The notes under the pieces: model-generated | What the model was told of the DNA's origin: nothing | Database searches by the model: none | What the model saw: the letters and a program-made list of their open reading frames with translations, nothing else | Translations under genes and position numbers: made by a program | Source of the DNA: Kitagawia praeruptora | Taxonomy: Eukaryota > Streptophyta > Magnoliopsida > Apiales > Apiaceae | NCBI GenBank assembly: GCA_037693485.1 | Contig: CM075345.1 | Span: 107,874,001-107,938,000, forward strand | Direction of reading: 5' to 3' | Length of the DNA stretch: 64,000 nucleotides | Shown: positions 12,571-24,354 of the stretch, one piece after another | Layout: each line of letters opens with the position of its first letter | Position numbering within the stretch: position 1 is the stretch's first letter

Positions 12571-15500
12571 TGTAATAACCCTAACTTCAGTAATGCTACA
12601 GTGGTCACATGAATAGTAAATTTCGAGGATTTAGAGAAATGGTACGTAGGTACCCTATAATGGAAACAGAAAATGAATAAACAGAAACCATATTAATATT
12701 ATACACTGAAATTAAGTGACTCGAAATGACGATAGATTTCAGAAATTCCTGAATATGGATTTTGAGGATTTTGATTTCGAATAAGCTTCTATTGGATATT
12801 GAGGAGCATGGAAATATTATAAGAATGACAAATTGAGGGATTAGTGAATTTAGATTAAACCAAGGGATTATTAAGTTAAGAGAATACCAAAGGAAATTGG
12901 ATTCGTAAATGATTTCGAAAACCACTGAGATAATGAGGTTTACTCGAAACGAACCACAATTAGACGAGTATGGGAACCAAGCAACCAAGATTAGTAATAT
13001 AACAAGGATACATACCATATTATTTACCAATGTGATGGGCATTTTACTTAGAAAACTTAGAAAATAAGAGATTAGAAAATCCAAGTGGTATCACTTTCCA
13101 TTAACTTGTTTTAAGGGGGTAAATTAGTAACTTTGCAAGCTTTTAATCACTAAATATCTTCCAAGGCTTCTAGGACAAGCTAAAGCTAACAAATATTAAC
13201 AAGATTAAAGAGGGATAAGATCAAAACAAAGAAAAAACTCTCTCCCCCATCCATATTACAATTTTCGGCCAAAACAAGAACAGCCCAGTAAAATGACCAT
13301 AACTTCTTCGTTTCTCAGCCAAATTTTGCGTTCTATAGCTTTTTAGAAAGCCCATGAGATAACCTACAAGTCGTATTTCACAAGAGTTTTCCAGAAAAGC
13401 AAGGTAAAGGGGTCGTTTTTCATGTTCTTTCAGCTGATGAATAGTAATTCCGAATTGTTAACTTTGTTTTCATGGTTTCTTTAGTTGATTCAAGTTAATC
13501 TAAGGTTGTTTAAGGAGTGCCCAAGGTTTATCAAGGATTTTTAAGGGTTATCAAAGCTTCAAGAAGGTATAATCATGCTTGCTCTTTTATGTTTATGATG
13601 GATATAGTTGTGTTTAGTGATTAAGTGGTATAAATGTTATGATTATGATGTTATAAGTGTTTGTAAGTGATTAAAGTTGATTTTGGAAGGAGTATGTGCT
13701 TGTAACCATGGTTGGTAAGATGACCACATGGTGTAGGTGATGGTGTATAAGGTGGATGATTGATTTGGAGGAGTTTGATTTTGGAAAGTATGAAATTACA
13801 GCAGTTATAATGTCCGATTTTCGTTAGAACGAAAACTGCCCTGTTTTGTGACCCCTGCATTCATACGGTACCTCACTGCCTAGGTTACCAATTGACCATG
13901 AAATGATAGAGCTTAGTTCATAGATCGTTTTGATATAAGGTGCGTTAAAATCTGATGAACGGTTTAGGAGAAAAGTCAGTTTTAGTGAAAGACATTCGAT
14001 AACCGAGAAAACGTAATTGTATCAACTTTGAGGCTAAAGTTACCATACTTGGACATTTTTATAAGCCACGAAATTTTGGGATAAGATAGTAGGGTGGTCA
14101 GAGGACCCTTGACAGTTGACCTTACATTAAAATTCGAAATCAATATTTTCTGAGAATTTTTACAGTTAAGTGTGGTCGTTAGGGAAAATGGTGAAAAACC
14201 ACTGAAACTTCGTTTGAGCTTATAAATGGTTAAGTTCTTGAACCTTTGGGGTAATAGTGATACGTTAGGCATATATTGAAGTATCAAGGGTAATGTTATA
14301 CAAGAGTGTAGTGAGTAAGATATGTGATATTCTAATGACGGTCCTTTTGTGTTTATAGAAACTCCGGAAGAGGGACCAGCCTTACTGTCAGGATACAGGA
14401 ACCGAGGCAAGATCTTTTCTATCCCTACTTGGAAATTATTTATCTTCAAAGAAACTTGATTTCATGAAATATATATATGAGATGCTATTGTTATTATATT
14501 GTTAAGAAATGGTTTTTCTCGATTATTGATGTAAAAAGGGAAGGTATATGAGTATGGTATGAATATGGATATGAGTGTGAGTATGAGATGGATATGAATA
14601 TACATAGAGATGATTATGCATGAAGTGAACATGCCTTATGATTAAGGGAATATGAAAGAATGGTATCAGTTGTTATCCAGGGTTATATGGTTTATAATAC
14701 TATATTAAAAATATTCTTTTTGGTGTTAGTGGTATTATAAATATTATTTGATTATTAATTACTACTTTTTAAGTAGATGGAATATGTTATGGATATAAAA
14801 GCATATTTAAATTCTTGAATATAAAAGAGATGTCTGAATCATAATCAAAGTATTATGTTATGAATATATTTTATAGAAATAATGTGCGAGAATGAAAATG
14901 ATATGAGTGAATGATAATTGATAATGGAAGTGATATACGGAAATGAAAATGTGAAATGGTGTTGATAAATTGAATGATGATCTTATAAAAAGGGGAATTT
15001 ACAATAATAAGCGTAAGAGGCCGTGTGGAAGTTGCACAGTCCAGCACTTAATAAGCGTAAGAGGCCGTGTGGAAGTTGCACAGTCCAGCACTTAATAAGC
15101 GTAAGAGGCCGTGTGGAAGTTGCACAGTCCAGCACTTAATGTTTCATTTCGGCCCAAGAGTTGCCGAAGGAGGATGTAGTGGTAGACCTTCCTCCAGGAG
15201 GATGTTAGCAGGTGGCCTTCCTCCAGGGATGATGTTAGCAGGTGGCCTACATTCCTTCTACCGGTAGTAAAAAGGGACGGATACGGAGGGCGACTGATCA
15301 TCGAGCCTCACGTATTCGGCAACAGTGAAAACCCCTACAATATGTGAATAAAGAATAAATGATAAAGTCAGATTGGTATACTGGAAAGGGAAAATGATAT
15401 GAAAGGTGGAATTATTGTTATAGATGAAGAGAAACTGATTTTATATTAATTTATAAAAATTGTTACATAAGAAGGAAATGAGATGATGATAGTAAGAGAT

Positions 15501-16198
15501 TTAAGTAAGTATTCATATTATCCTGAAATATTACACTGAAAGATTATATTGATTGTTATATTATTTAAGAAGAGAAACTGATACTGTATTATTCTAGATT
15601 TCTTTCTTATAAAAGTAAGTGGATGATGTATTATTAAATAAGAGTTTTAATCTCCCTTGAAGTTTATAATTGGTTACTACTTACATATGTATACATGTAT
15701 ACTTGGTTACATTTTAAATTCCAGTTTACAATATTATCTTGCTGAGCTATTATAGCTCACTCTTGCTACTTATCTATATACAGCTAGGTACGCCGATACT
15801 CCGTACTACACCCCGCAAGAGGGTACGGGAAAGACGAACTTTTGAGAGAGTGTTGGAAACGCTTTCCGAGGTAGCTAGCGGACGGTTGGGTATTGATAGA
15901 TTGTGTACATTAAGTGTGTAAGTTGGTGTAATAACTTTTGATTGTTGAAATGCTTCATGTCGAAGTATTATTCAGCAATGTGTTTAAGTATGATTCTGGG
16001 TTTGTAATAACTGTTTAACTCTAAACTTTTATTATGGTGAATGTTGTTCTCTGAGCATATGACTGGTGTGTGTGTGTATTACTGTGGGGTCAATTGCATA
16101 AGTATTAAATAAAAAAAAAATCCCAAGAGATATTGATTTTGAATGGAAGTTGGTCCGTGATGGCCCAGATTCATGACCCCGGATTTGGGGCTGTCACA
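12571..16198 (+). repeat. 5' LTR of the gag-only Ty3/gypsy element
   Basis: Unusually long LTR. It contains a 3 x 44-base tandem array (15007-15139), a 3 x 30-base degenerate array rich in GTTAGCAGGTGGCC (about 15175-15255) and a near-palindrome at 15743-15759. Minus-strand open frames (12605-13084, 13651-13860, 13982-14449) recur in the other LTR and have no recognisable product. Confidence 0.95.
15007..15139. repeat. 44-base tandem repeat, three copies, in the 5' LTR
   Basis: GCGTAAGAGGCC starts at 15011, 15055 and 15099, an exact 44-base period. Each unit contains GTTGCACAGTCCAGCAC. The same array is in the other LTR (21727-21859). A related two-copy version is in M2 on the minus strand (8222-8294). 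Confidence 0.97.
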
Positions 16199-16201
16199 GT
16201 T

Positions 16202-16213
16202 TGGTATCAGAGC
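16202..16213 (+). promoter_or_regulatory. Primer-binding site, tRNA-iMet type
   Basis: TGGTATCAGAGC lies three bases after the LTR end at 16198. It is complementary to the 3' end of plant initiator methionine tRNA. Confidence 0.9.
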
Positions 16214-17455
16214 TTAGAGTCATAATGCTCAGGAACAAGAGTGATAATAATAAATATATTATTAATAATAGAAATTTTGAACTCACATCGAGTTCAAGGA
16301 GGGGTTTATCGAACGAAGCGTTTATTCTAAGTAGTGATTATAATTTTATAGATTATTGCTAATAAAGGTTATTATGCCAAAAGTGTTAAGTTTATGTAGC
16401 ACACGAGATCGATATGAAAAAGGGGAATACTTGATGTATCGGGAAGTGTACGTTAGATAACCTCGTGAGTAATTCCAGGGTGATTCATCATCTCTTATTC
16501 AAAAGGGGCCGGTATCTTTTCAAAACTTTTTGGTATCCTTGAAATGTGTTTCAAAATTGTATTAGTCAAAATATTCCTCTAAGATTATTTTTGGAAGATG
16601 GTATTTATCATTGTGATTTAAATTTTCCTCTATATTTCTTACTCCAACTAAGAGGAACAACCATATATGTATATACAAGGACAATCTGTCTGTGTGATAG
16701 AAAGTCGGAGGGGACGCCCTCACTTGTGTGACGTACGGTTCTTCCATCATATTGATTTCTCAAATATCCTTTTGTTTCAAATAAAAGTTATTTAAAACTC
16801 TTAATTTTAAAAATTATTGTGGAACCCTTGCTTGTTTCTGGGTTCGTTTCAATTCAAAGTTTCCTAAATTCTATCAATTGTTTCGAATATAGAAGATTTC
16901 AGTAAAGGATGGGATAATGGAAGCAAAGTTTAGAGTATACGTGATTATATGAAGAAACTCGAGATTTCAAGGGAAATTTCAATAAGAGATAATTAGAGCT
17001 AGAAGCGTTTTGATATAAAAGAGGAAGGAATTTCTTGAGAAGAAATGGGTATATTTGAGGATTATTGAGATAAAAGAATATTAGGAATTTTAAGATATAA
17101 TTGAGATTTACTATTGAGAGTAAGGTGTATTTTGAGGGAAAAGTTAGAATAAGGATAAACAAAGGAAGTGGGGATAATTAATGAAGTTTGTGTATTCTGT
17201 CTAAATTCTATTGTATTTTGATATTAAATGTTGAGATTCAAAGATATTGATGTATATAAGGTGATTGACTTAAATGAAAAGGTTATTGTGCTAAAGGTGA
17301 TACGCTTAATTACTAAAGTTGAGTTGAGAATATTATGGCATATAAATGAGTTAACTAGTGATATAATTGTGTATATGAGAATGTGTATATAGAAATGATG
17401 TATATTATACCCTAAATTTGGGTGATTAATGAAGAATATTGTTATATACAGAATC
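16214..17455 (+). other. Long leader between primer site and gag
   Basis: About 1.2 kb, AT-rich, with no supported coding region; the open frames on either strand are short and unsupported. It probably holds packaging and translation-control sequence, which I cannot define. Confidence 0.5.
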
Positions 17456-18727
17456 ATGCCGCCTAAGCGTAATAATAGAATGAATGCAAGGGAAAATGAG
17501 AGAGAGGAAGGAAGTCATAATAGGCAGGGTGAAAACGCTCATAATGAACAAGATCATGAGGAAGAAGAAGATGAATCAACTGGTCAACAGGGAAATCAGG
17601 GTGGTAACCCTTTTAACCAATTTATGGAACTATTGAGGCAGAATTTAGCTAATCCACAGAATCCGCCACAACCACCTGTTCTTCCCAACCAGGCAGCTAA
17701 CTCTTTTCGTTCTTTTAAGTCATTAAAACCCCCAGAATTTGAGGGAACCACTAACCCAGTAGCAGCCAGGGCATGGCTGAAAGAGATGGAGAAGGCTTTT
17801 GAGATACTGAGGGTAGAGGAAGATCAGAAGACAGTCTTTGCAGCCTATCTCCTAAAGGGAGAGGCAAATTATTGGTGGGAAGCTAAGAAAAATCTCGAGG
17901 GAGCGGGAGTGATAACTTGGGAGCGTTTCACTAGGGTGTTTCTAGACAAATATTCCCCTAGGTACTTAGAGAACCAGATGGAAATAAAATTTTTGGAGCT
18001 AAAGCAGGAAAATCTAACAGTGGCTGAGTATGAAACGAAATTTACCGAACTGTCTAGGTTTGTTCCAGAATTTGTGCGTACTGAGGAACAACGAGCGAAA
18101 AGGTTTCAACAAGGATTGAAACCATGGCTACGGACAAGAGTGGCACCATTTGAGTTGACTGATTATGCTGCGGTGGTTCAGAAGGCATCTATTATCGAGG
18201 CCGAGAGTGAACAAAACCAATTAGGTCGAGAGAACAAGAAAAGAAAATTTGAGGGTCCAAAAGGAGGTTCAAGTGAGGGAAACTACTTTAATAAATTTGG
18301 TAAAGGACAAAAACCCCAGTTTGGAAAGTCAGGGAATAATAAGACTAACAGTAAGACGGTGAATCAAGGTGGTAGATCCACAGGAACCTTTCAGTCTAAT
18401 CAATCGCGACCACCATTGCCAGATTGTAACACGTGTGGTAAGAAGCATTCAGGAGTGTGTAGAGTGTTAGGAATAACTTGCTTTAAGTGTGGACAAAAGG
18501 GGCATTTTCTAGACAAGTGTCCATTAGTCGATAGGGGTGACATGAAGTGTTACCAGTGTGGGAAATTAGGACACTTTGCCAGAGATTGCCGTTCCGGTGA
18601 GTCGTCCGCACCAGGACAAAGTATGACTGCTTCAAATAGACCTACTGCCAGGGTGTACAATATGACTTTAGGAGAGGCATTGAGAAAGCCGGATACAGAT
18701 ACAGGTGAACATTTTTCTAGTATTTAA
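17456..18727 (+). CDS. gag: Gag capsid/nucleocapsid protein of the gag-only Ty3/gypsy element
   Basis: An intact 423-residue protein starting MPPKRNNR; an upstream in-frame ATG at 17429 would add nine residues. The N-terminus is charged and Gln/Asn-rich. Residues about 85-250 form a retrotrans_gag domain (ARAWLKEME, YLLKGEANYWWE, ITWERFTRVFLDKY, LELKQENLTVAEYE, LSRFVPEFV, RFQQGLKPW). A basic linker is followed by three zinc-finger-like motifs: CNTCGKKHSGVC (near 324, shortened), CFKCGQKGHFLDKC (near 342) and CYQCGKLGHFARDC (near 365), the last two being CCHC knuckles. Gag would assemble cytoplasmic particles and bind element RNA. No protease follows in frame, so processing would need a helper. 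The intact frame in a pol-less element suggests it is kept for mobilisation. Confidence 0.92.
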   Translation: MPPKRNNRMNARENEREEGSHNRQGENAHNEQDHEEEEDESTGQQGNQGGNPFNQFMELLRQNLANPQNPPQPPVLPNQAANSFRSFKSLKPPEFEGTTNPVAARAWLKEMEKAFEILRVEEDQKTVFAAYLLKGEANYWWEAKKNLEGAGVITWERFTRVFLDKYSPRYLENQMEIKFLELKQENLTVAEYETKFTELSRFVPEFVRTEEQRAKRFQQGLKPWLRTRVAPFELTDYAAVVQKASIIEAESEQNQLGRENKKRKFEGPKGGSSEGNYFNKFGKGQKPQFGKSGNNKTNSKTVNQGGRSTGTFQSNQSRPPLPDCNTCGKKHSGVCRVLGITCFKCGQKGHFLDKCPLVDRGDMKCYQCGKLGHFARDCRSGESSAPGQSMTASNRPTARVYNMTLGEALRKPDTDTGEHFSSI

Positions 18728-19289
18728 ATTTTTAGTGTAAATGTTTGGTTAGGAATCAATGTGGTCAATGAATGGTATAGGTAGGTTGATAATCTAGATA
18801 AGGAAAATCAGTATCTGTTAGGGGTTAGAAATTCTATGAAAAGGAGAATAATAGTATTTTGGGGGTAAACCACAGACTTGTTTATATACGAACAGGAAAT
18901 ATATATTATAGGTAATATTTTCTTACAATTGTTTCAAAGAATCTTATTCTAGTCGGATTTCTGGAAGATTTTACAGAGACAAGATATAATAAGATCGAAG
19001 TGTGTATATTTTATGTCATGATAGAGATCAACATAGGGATAAACCATAAGTGAGATATACTACCATTCAGGGGAGGCCAATGTGGTGGCCGATACCCATA
19101 AAAAAAAGAGGAATGTTGATGAATGACAAGCAAGTTTATGTTGGTGTATTTTTGCGCAAACAAGATAGAGATATTATGAAGGAAAAAGGATGGAGAAAGT
19201 GGTATAGAAGTTATAAGGTGTAGATGAAAAGGTATCTATGGACATTTCTGACGTGATTCCGGGACGGAATCCTTTTAAGGGGGGAAGGA
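18728..19289 (+). pseudogene. Collapsed pol remnants (RNase H and integrase scraps) and polypurine tract
   Basis: Only scraps remain. SGEANVVADTHKKK near 19062-19105 resembles the HPGKANVVADALSRK end of Ty3 RNase H. It is followed at once by about 19120-19170, which aligns with reverse-strand M1 sequence at 6182-6240 (integrase tail). The RT and integrase core are missing. The polypurine tract AAGGGGGGAAGGA ends at 19289, next to the 3' LTR. Confidence 0.7.
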
Positions 19290-22200
19290 TGTAATAACCC
19301 TAACTTCAGTAATGCTACAGTGGTCACATGAATAGTAAATTTCGAGGATTTAGAGAAATGGTACGTAGGTACCCTATAATGGAAACAGAAAATGAATAAA
19401 CAGAAACCATATTAATATTATACACTGAAATTAAGTGACTCGAAATGACGATAGATTTCAGAAATTCCTGAATATGGATTTTGAGGATTTTGATTTCGAA
19501 TAAGCTTCTATTGGATATTGAGGAGCATGGAAATATTATAAGAATGACAAATTGAGGGATTAGTGAATTTAGATTAAACCAAGGGATTATTAAGTTAAGA
19601 GAATACCAAAGGAAATTGGATTCGTAAATGATTTCGAAAACCACTGAGATAATGAGGTTTACTCGAAACGAACCACAATTAGACGAGTATGGAAACCAAG
19701 CAACCAAGATTAGTAATATAACAAGGATACATACCATATTATTTACCAATGTGATGGGCATTTTACTTAGAAAACTTAGAAAATAAGAGATTAGAAAATC
19801 CAAGTGGTATCACTTTCCATTAACTTGTTTTAAGGGGGTAAATTAGTAACTTTGCAAGCTTTTAATCACTAAATATCTTCCAAGGCTTCTAGGACAAGCT
19901 AAAGCTAACAAATATTAACAAGATTAAAGAGGGATAAGATCAAAACAAAGAACAAAACTCTCTCCCCCATCCATATTACAATTTTCGGCCAAAACAAGAA
20001 CAGCCCAGTAAAATGACCATAACTTCTTCGTTTCTCAGCCAAATTTTGCGTTCTATAGCTTTTTAGAAAGCCCATGAGATAACCTACAAGTCGTATTTCA
20101 CAAGAGTTTTCCAGAAAAGCAAGGTAAAGGGGTCGTTTTTCATGTTCTTTCAGCTGATGAATAGTAATTCCGAATTGTTAACTTTGTTTTCATGGTTTCT
20201 TTAGTTGATTCAAGTTAATCTAAGGTTGTTTAAGGAGTGCCCAAGGTTTATCAAGGATTTTTAAGGGTTATCAAAGCTTCAAGAAGGTATAATCATGCTT
20301 GCTCTTTTATGTTTATGATGGATATAGTTGTGTTTAGTGATTAAGTGGTATAAATGTTATGATTATGATGTTATAAGTGTTTGTAAGTGATTAAAGTTGA
20401 TTTTGGAAGGAGTATATGCTTGTAACCATGGTTGGTAAGATGACCACATGGTGTAGGTGATGGTGTATAAGGTGGATGATTGATTTGGAGGAGTTTGATT
20501 TTGGAAAGTATGAAATTACAGCAGTTATAATGTCCGATTTTCGTTAGAACGAAAACTGCCCTGTTTTGTGACCCCTGCATTCATACGGTACCTCACTGCC
20601 TAGGTTACCAATTGACCATGAAATGATAGAGCTTAGTTCATAGATCGTTTTGATATAAGGTGCGTTAAAATCTGATGAACGGTTTAGGAGAAAAGTCAGT
20701 TTTAGTGAAAGACATTCGATAACCGAGAAAACGTAATTGTATCAACTTTGAGGCTAAAGTTACCATACTTGGACATTTTTATAAGCCACGAAATTTTGGG
20801 ATAAGATAGTAGGGTGGTCAGAGGACCCTTGACAGTTGACCTTACATTAAAATTCGAAATCAATATTTTCTGAGAATTTTTACAGTTAAGTGTGGTCGTT
20901 AGGGAAAATGGTGAAAAACCACTGAAACTTCGTTTGAGCTTATAAATGGTTAAGTTCTTGAACCTTTGGGGTAATAGTGATACGTTAGGCATATATTGAA
21001 GTATCAAGGGTAATGTTATACAAGAGTGTAGTGAGTAAGAGATGTGATATTCTAATGACGGTCCTTTTGTGTTTATAGAAACTCCGGAAGAGGGACCAGC
21101 CTTACTGTCAGGATACAGGAACCGAGGCAAGATCTTTTCTATCCCTACTTGGAGATTATTTATCTTCAAAGAAACTTGATTTCATGAAATATATATATGA
21201 GATGCTATTGTTATTATATTGTTAAGAAATGGTTTTTCTCGATTATTGATGTAAAAAGGGAAGGTATATGAGTATGGTATGAATATGGATATGAGTGTGA
21301 GTATGAGATGGATATGAATATACATAGAGATGATTATGCATGAAGTGAACATGCCTTATGATTAAGGGAATATGAAAGAATGGTATCAGTTGTTATCCAG
21401 GGTTATATGGTTTATAATACTATATTAAAAATATTCTTTTTGGTGTTAGTGGTATTATAAATATTATTTGATTATTAATTACTACTTTTTAAGTAGATGG
21501 AATATGTTATGGATATAAAAGCATATTTAAATTCTTGAATATAAAAGAGATGTCTGAATCATAATCAAAGTATTATGTTATGAATATATTTTATAGAAAT
21601 AATGTGCGAGAATGAAAATGATATGAGTGAATGATAATTGATAATGGAAGTGATATACGGAAATGAAAATGTGAAATGGTGTTGATAAATTGAATGATGA
21701 TCTTATAAAAAGGGGAATTTACAATAATAAGCGTAAGAGGCCGTGTGGAAGTTGCACAGTCCAGCACTTAATAAGCGTAAGAGGCCGTGTGGAAGTTGCA
21801 CAGTCCAGCACTTAATAAGCGTAAGAGGCCGTGTGGAAGTTGCACAGTCCAGCACTTAATGTTTCATTTCGGCCCAAGAGTTGCCGAAGGAGGATGTAGT
21901 GGTAGACCTTCCTCCAGGAGGATGTTAGCAGGTGGCCTTCCTCCAGGGATGATGTTAGCAGGTGGCCTACATTCCTTCTACCGGTAGTAAAAAGGGACGG
22001 ATACGGAGGGCGACTGATCATCGAGCCTCACGTATTCGGCAACAGTGAAAACCCCTACAATATGTGAATAAAGAATAAATGATAAAGTCAGATTGGTATA
22101 CTGGAAAGGGAAAATGATATGAAAGGTGGAATTATTGTTATAGATGAAGAGAAACTGATTTTATATTAATTTATAAAAATTGTTACATAAGAAGGAAATG

Positions 22201-22922
22201 AGATGATGATAGTAAGAGATTTAAGTAAGTATTCATATTATCCTGAAATATTACACTGAAAGATTATATTGATTGTTATATTATTTAAGAAGAGAAACTG
22301 ATACTGTATTATTCTAGATTTCTTTCTTATAAAAGTAAGTGGATGATGTATTATTAAATAAGAGTTTTAATCTCCCTTGAAGTTTATAATTGGTTACTAC
22401 TTACATATGTATACATGTATACTTGGTTACATTTTAAATTCCAGTTTACAATATTATCTTGCTGAGCTATTATAGCTCACTCTTGCTACTTATCTATATA
22501 CAGCTAGGTACGCCGATACTCCGTACTACACCCCGCAAGAGGGTACGGGAAAGACGAACTTTTGAGAGAGTGTTGGAAACGCTTTCCGAGGTAGCTAGCG
22601 GACGGTTGGGTATTGATAGATTGTGTACATTAAGTGTGTAAGTTGGTGTAATAACTTTTGATTGTTGAAATGCTTCATGTCGAAGTATTATTCAGCAATG
22701 TGTTTAAGTATGATTCTGGGTTTGTAATAACTGTTTAACTCTAAACTTTTATTATGGTGAATGTTGTTCTCTGAGCATATGACTGGTGTGTGTGTGTATT
22801 ACTGTGGGGTCAATTGCATAAGTATTAAATAAAAAAAAAAAAAATCCCAAGAGATATTGATTTTGAATGGAAGTTGGTCCGTGATGGCCCAGATTCATGA
22901 CCCCGGATTTGGGGCTGTCACA
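19290..22922 (+). repeat. 3' LTR of the gag-only Ty3/gypsy element
   Basis: Nearly identical to 12571-16198 (offset 6719-6720 along most of its length). Visible differences include A for G near 19691 and 20416, G for T near 21041, G for A near 21154, a one-base insertion near 19953 and a longer A-tract near 22830. Its 44-base array is at 21727-21859 and its palindrome at 22463-22479. Confidence 0.95.
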
Positions 22923-24120
22923 TATATTTATTCCAGTGAGATTCTTATTAGCTTAACAATAGAATGGTTTTGAAATTATAAATTGTAAAGAATGTTACTT
23001 TCAACTTTATCCAAGTGTATTGTCTCTATGTTACTTTTTTGTATGTAACTTACAAAAGTTAAAGTATTAAATGTCTAAGTTTAACAATCTATCGTCTGCA
23101 TGGTTTTGAGCAATGATTTTGTTTGGTCACAGCCCCATATTTGAACTTGGAAACTGTAGAAATCTGACATGCTCTTGATTACAGGTGATTATGGTGCTGA
23201 AAAACTGTTGCAGGTGGTAGCGTTTCACTTAGATGCTACATATGCAGAATGCAACATGTGGAAGGATTCTTATTACATTATTCTAGCTATAATGAGATGT
23301 GAGGTGTCTGTTTATTTCCCAAGGGGCTAGAATTAAGTGTGAGCTATCTTTTCCTTTTTACCAGTGTTTAGTTCTGCTTTGGACAAAGTTTAGACATCAT
23401 TATAAAAAATAACATTATGTTGATATTTTTTTTTACTTGTCAGCAAGCATAAGCATTTATGGGACAGTTAATTTGAAGTTAGTGCACAACACTGTTTTCA
23501 TAAGATTATAGGTATATAACTTCCCAAGTACGCAAAACTAAAGCCAAGTAGTTAAAAGAGCAACACATAATTTAGCTTGGGAAGTATTGATTTAATCTTG
23601 CATGCACACAGTATGTTTTTGATGTTACTGTAGAAACCCAAATATAGATTAAGAATATATAATTATGGAAAAGAGTTATAAAAGGCAAAAGCCTCCAACT
23701 CAATTTCTGACGCAAACTGCCTACTTCATGTGAAAAATAACTATTAACATAATTATCAATCTATTGTAGCTCTAGAATAAATCTTGAAGGATTTTTGATT
23801 CTATCATAGAAGGATTTATTATTAAATTTTCTTTTTTAACCCTTCTTTTTTAATGCAAAGGCATGCTTGTGTGAGTCTTTTAATTGCAACTGATTTAATT
23901 GTGGTACTTGTCAAATTATTTCTGATCGCTGTTTGCTCTCCTGCTATGAATTCCTGAATTCCTGCTGAAGTGAAGTCCATGTTGTCTAAGTTCAATTATA
24001 TAGGAATTTTTTTTGCTGGGATCCGAAAGCAATTATTTCATGCCCACCCCAAACCCGAATTTACCTGTTAGCTCCTAAATCTTGAATGTTTCATATATTT
24101 GTTCAAATTATAGTCCTGTA
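22923..24120 (+). other. Inner Pack-CACTA, stretch after the LTR element
   Basis: Begins with the second TATAT target copy. It is AT-rich and mostly intron-like. After an acceptor (GATTACAG at about 23184) the plus strand reads GDYGAEKLLQVVAFHLDA, then TYAECNMWKD, an exon-like piece I cannot name. Nothing else is supported. Confidence 0.4.
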
Positions 24121-24259
24121 AAATGGAAAGGTATTGGAGCAGGGTCACCATGATATTCTATTATCGAAGCCAGGGAGATATGCACAACTTTGGGCACAAC
24201 AGAGCAATACTGTCAATGGAGCTGCTGATATAGCTATCAAAAGAGAGACAAAAATTTAA
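24121..24259 (+). pseudogene. Captured C-terminal exon of a mitochondrial ABC transporter (ABCB25/ATM3-like)
   Basis: The plus strand reads NGKVLEQGHHDILLSKPG, RYAQLWAQQSNTVNG, AADIAIKRETKI and then TAA (24257-24259). This is the extreme C-terminus of half-size ABC transporters of the mitochondrial ATM type, just after the nucleotide-binding H-loop; the E-N-G-K-V-x-E-Q-G and GRYAQLWxQQ motifs are characteristic. Those proteins export a sulfur/glutathione compound for cytosolic Fe-S cluster assembly. The transmembrane domain and Walker motifs are absent. The parental stop codon is preserved, so it could close a chimeric reading frame. It lies about 100 bases from the A-type end of the inner Pack-CACTA. 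Confidence 0.8.
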
Positions 24260-24354
24260 TTTTATTAGTTTGCAGAGTATAGAAAGGGATATACATGTAA
24301 TTTTTTCATTGCATTGTGTTATAGGTTTTCACAAATTAGCATGGTACTTTGACA

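Larger units (their letters stand above)
12571..22922 (+). mobile_element. Gag-only Ty3/gypsy LTR retrotransposon (TR-GAG type), young
   Basis: The LTRs 12571-16198 and 19290-22922 (about 3.63 kb each) begin TGTAATAACCC and end GGGGCTGTCACA. A 5-base target duplication TATAT lies at 12566-12570 and 22923-22927. The primer site is at 16202 and the polypurine tract just before 19290. The 3.1-kb interior encodes only gag. By eye the LTRs differ by about five substitutions plus small indels (including the A-tract length at 16110/22830), which points to a recent insertion. Without pol it must be mobilised in trans. Confidence 0.93.

Noticed and set aside
12605..14449. Minus-strand open frames of 159, 69 and 155 residues in the LTR, repeated at 19324-21169
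   Set aside because: They repeat only because the LTR does; the sequence is AT-rich and hydrophobic by composition, with no motif.
15007..15139. CRISPR-like array
   Set aside because: Copies are contiguous without spacers, only three units, inside an LTR of a plant element.
16202..16213. Fragment of a tRNA gene
   Set aside because: Only the 12-base primer-site complement is present at each LTR edge; no tRNA fold.
12571..22922. A 6.7-kb offset direct repeat as tandem duplication or assembly artefact
   Set aside because: TG/CA termini, PBS, PPT and a TATAT duplication outside the pair show an LTR retrotransposon; scattered differences argue against a copied assembly block.
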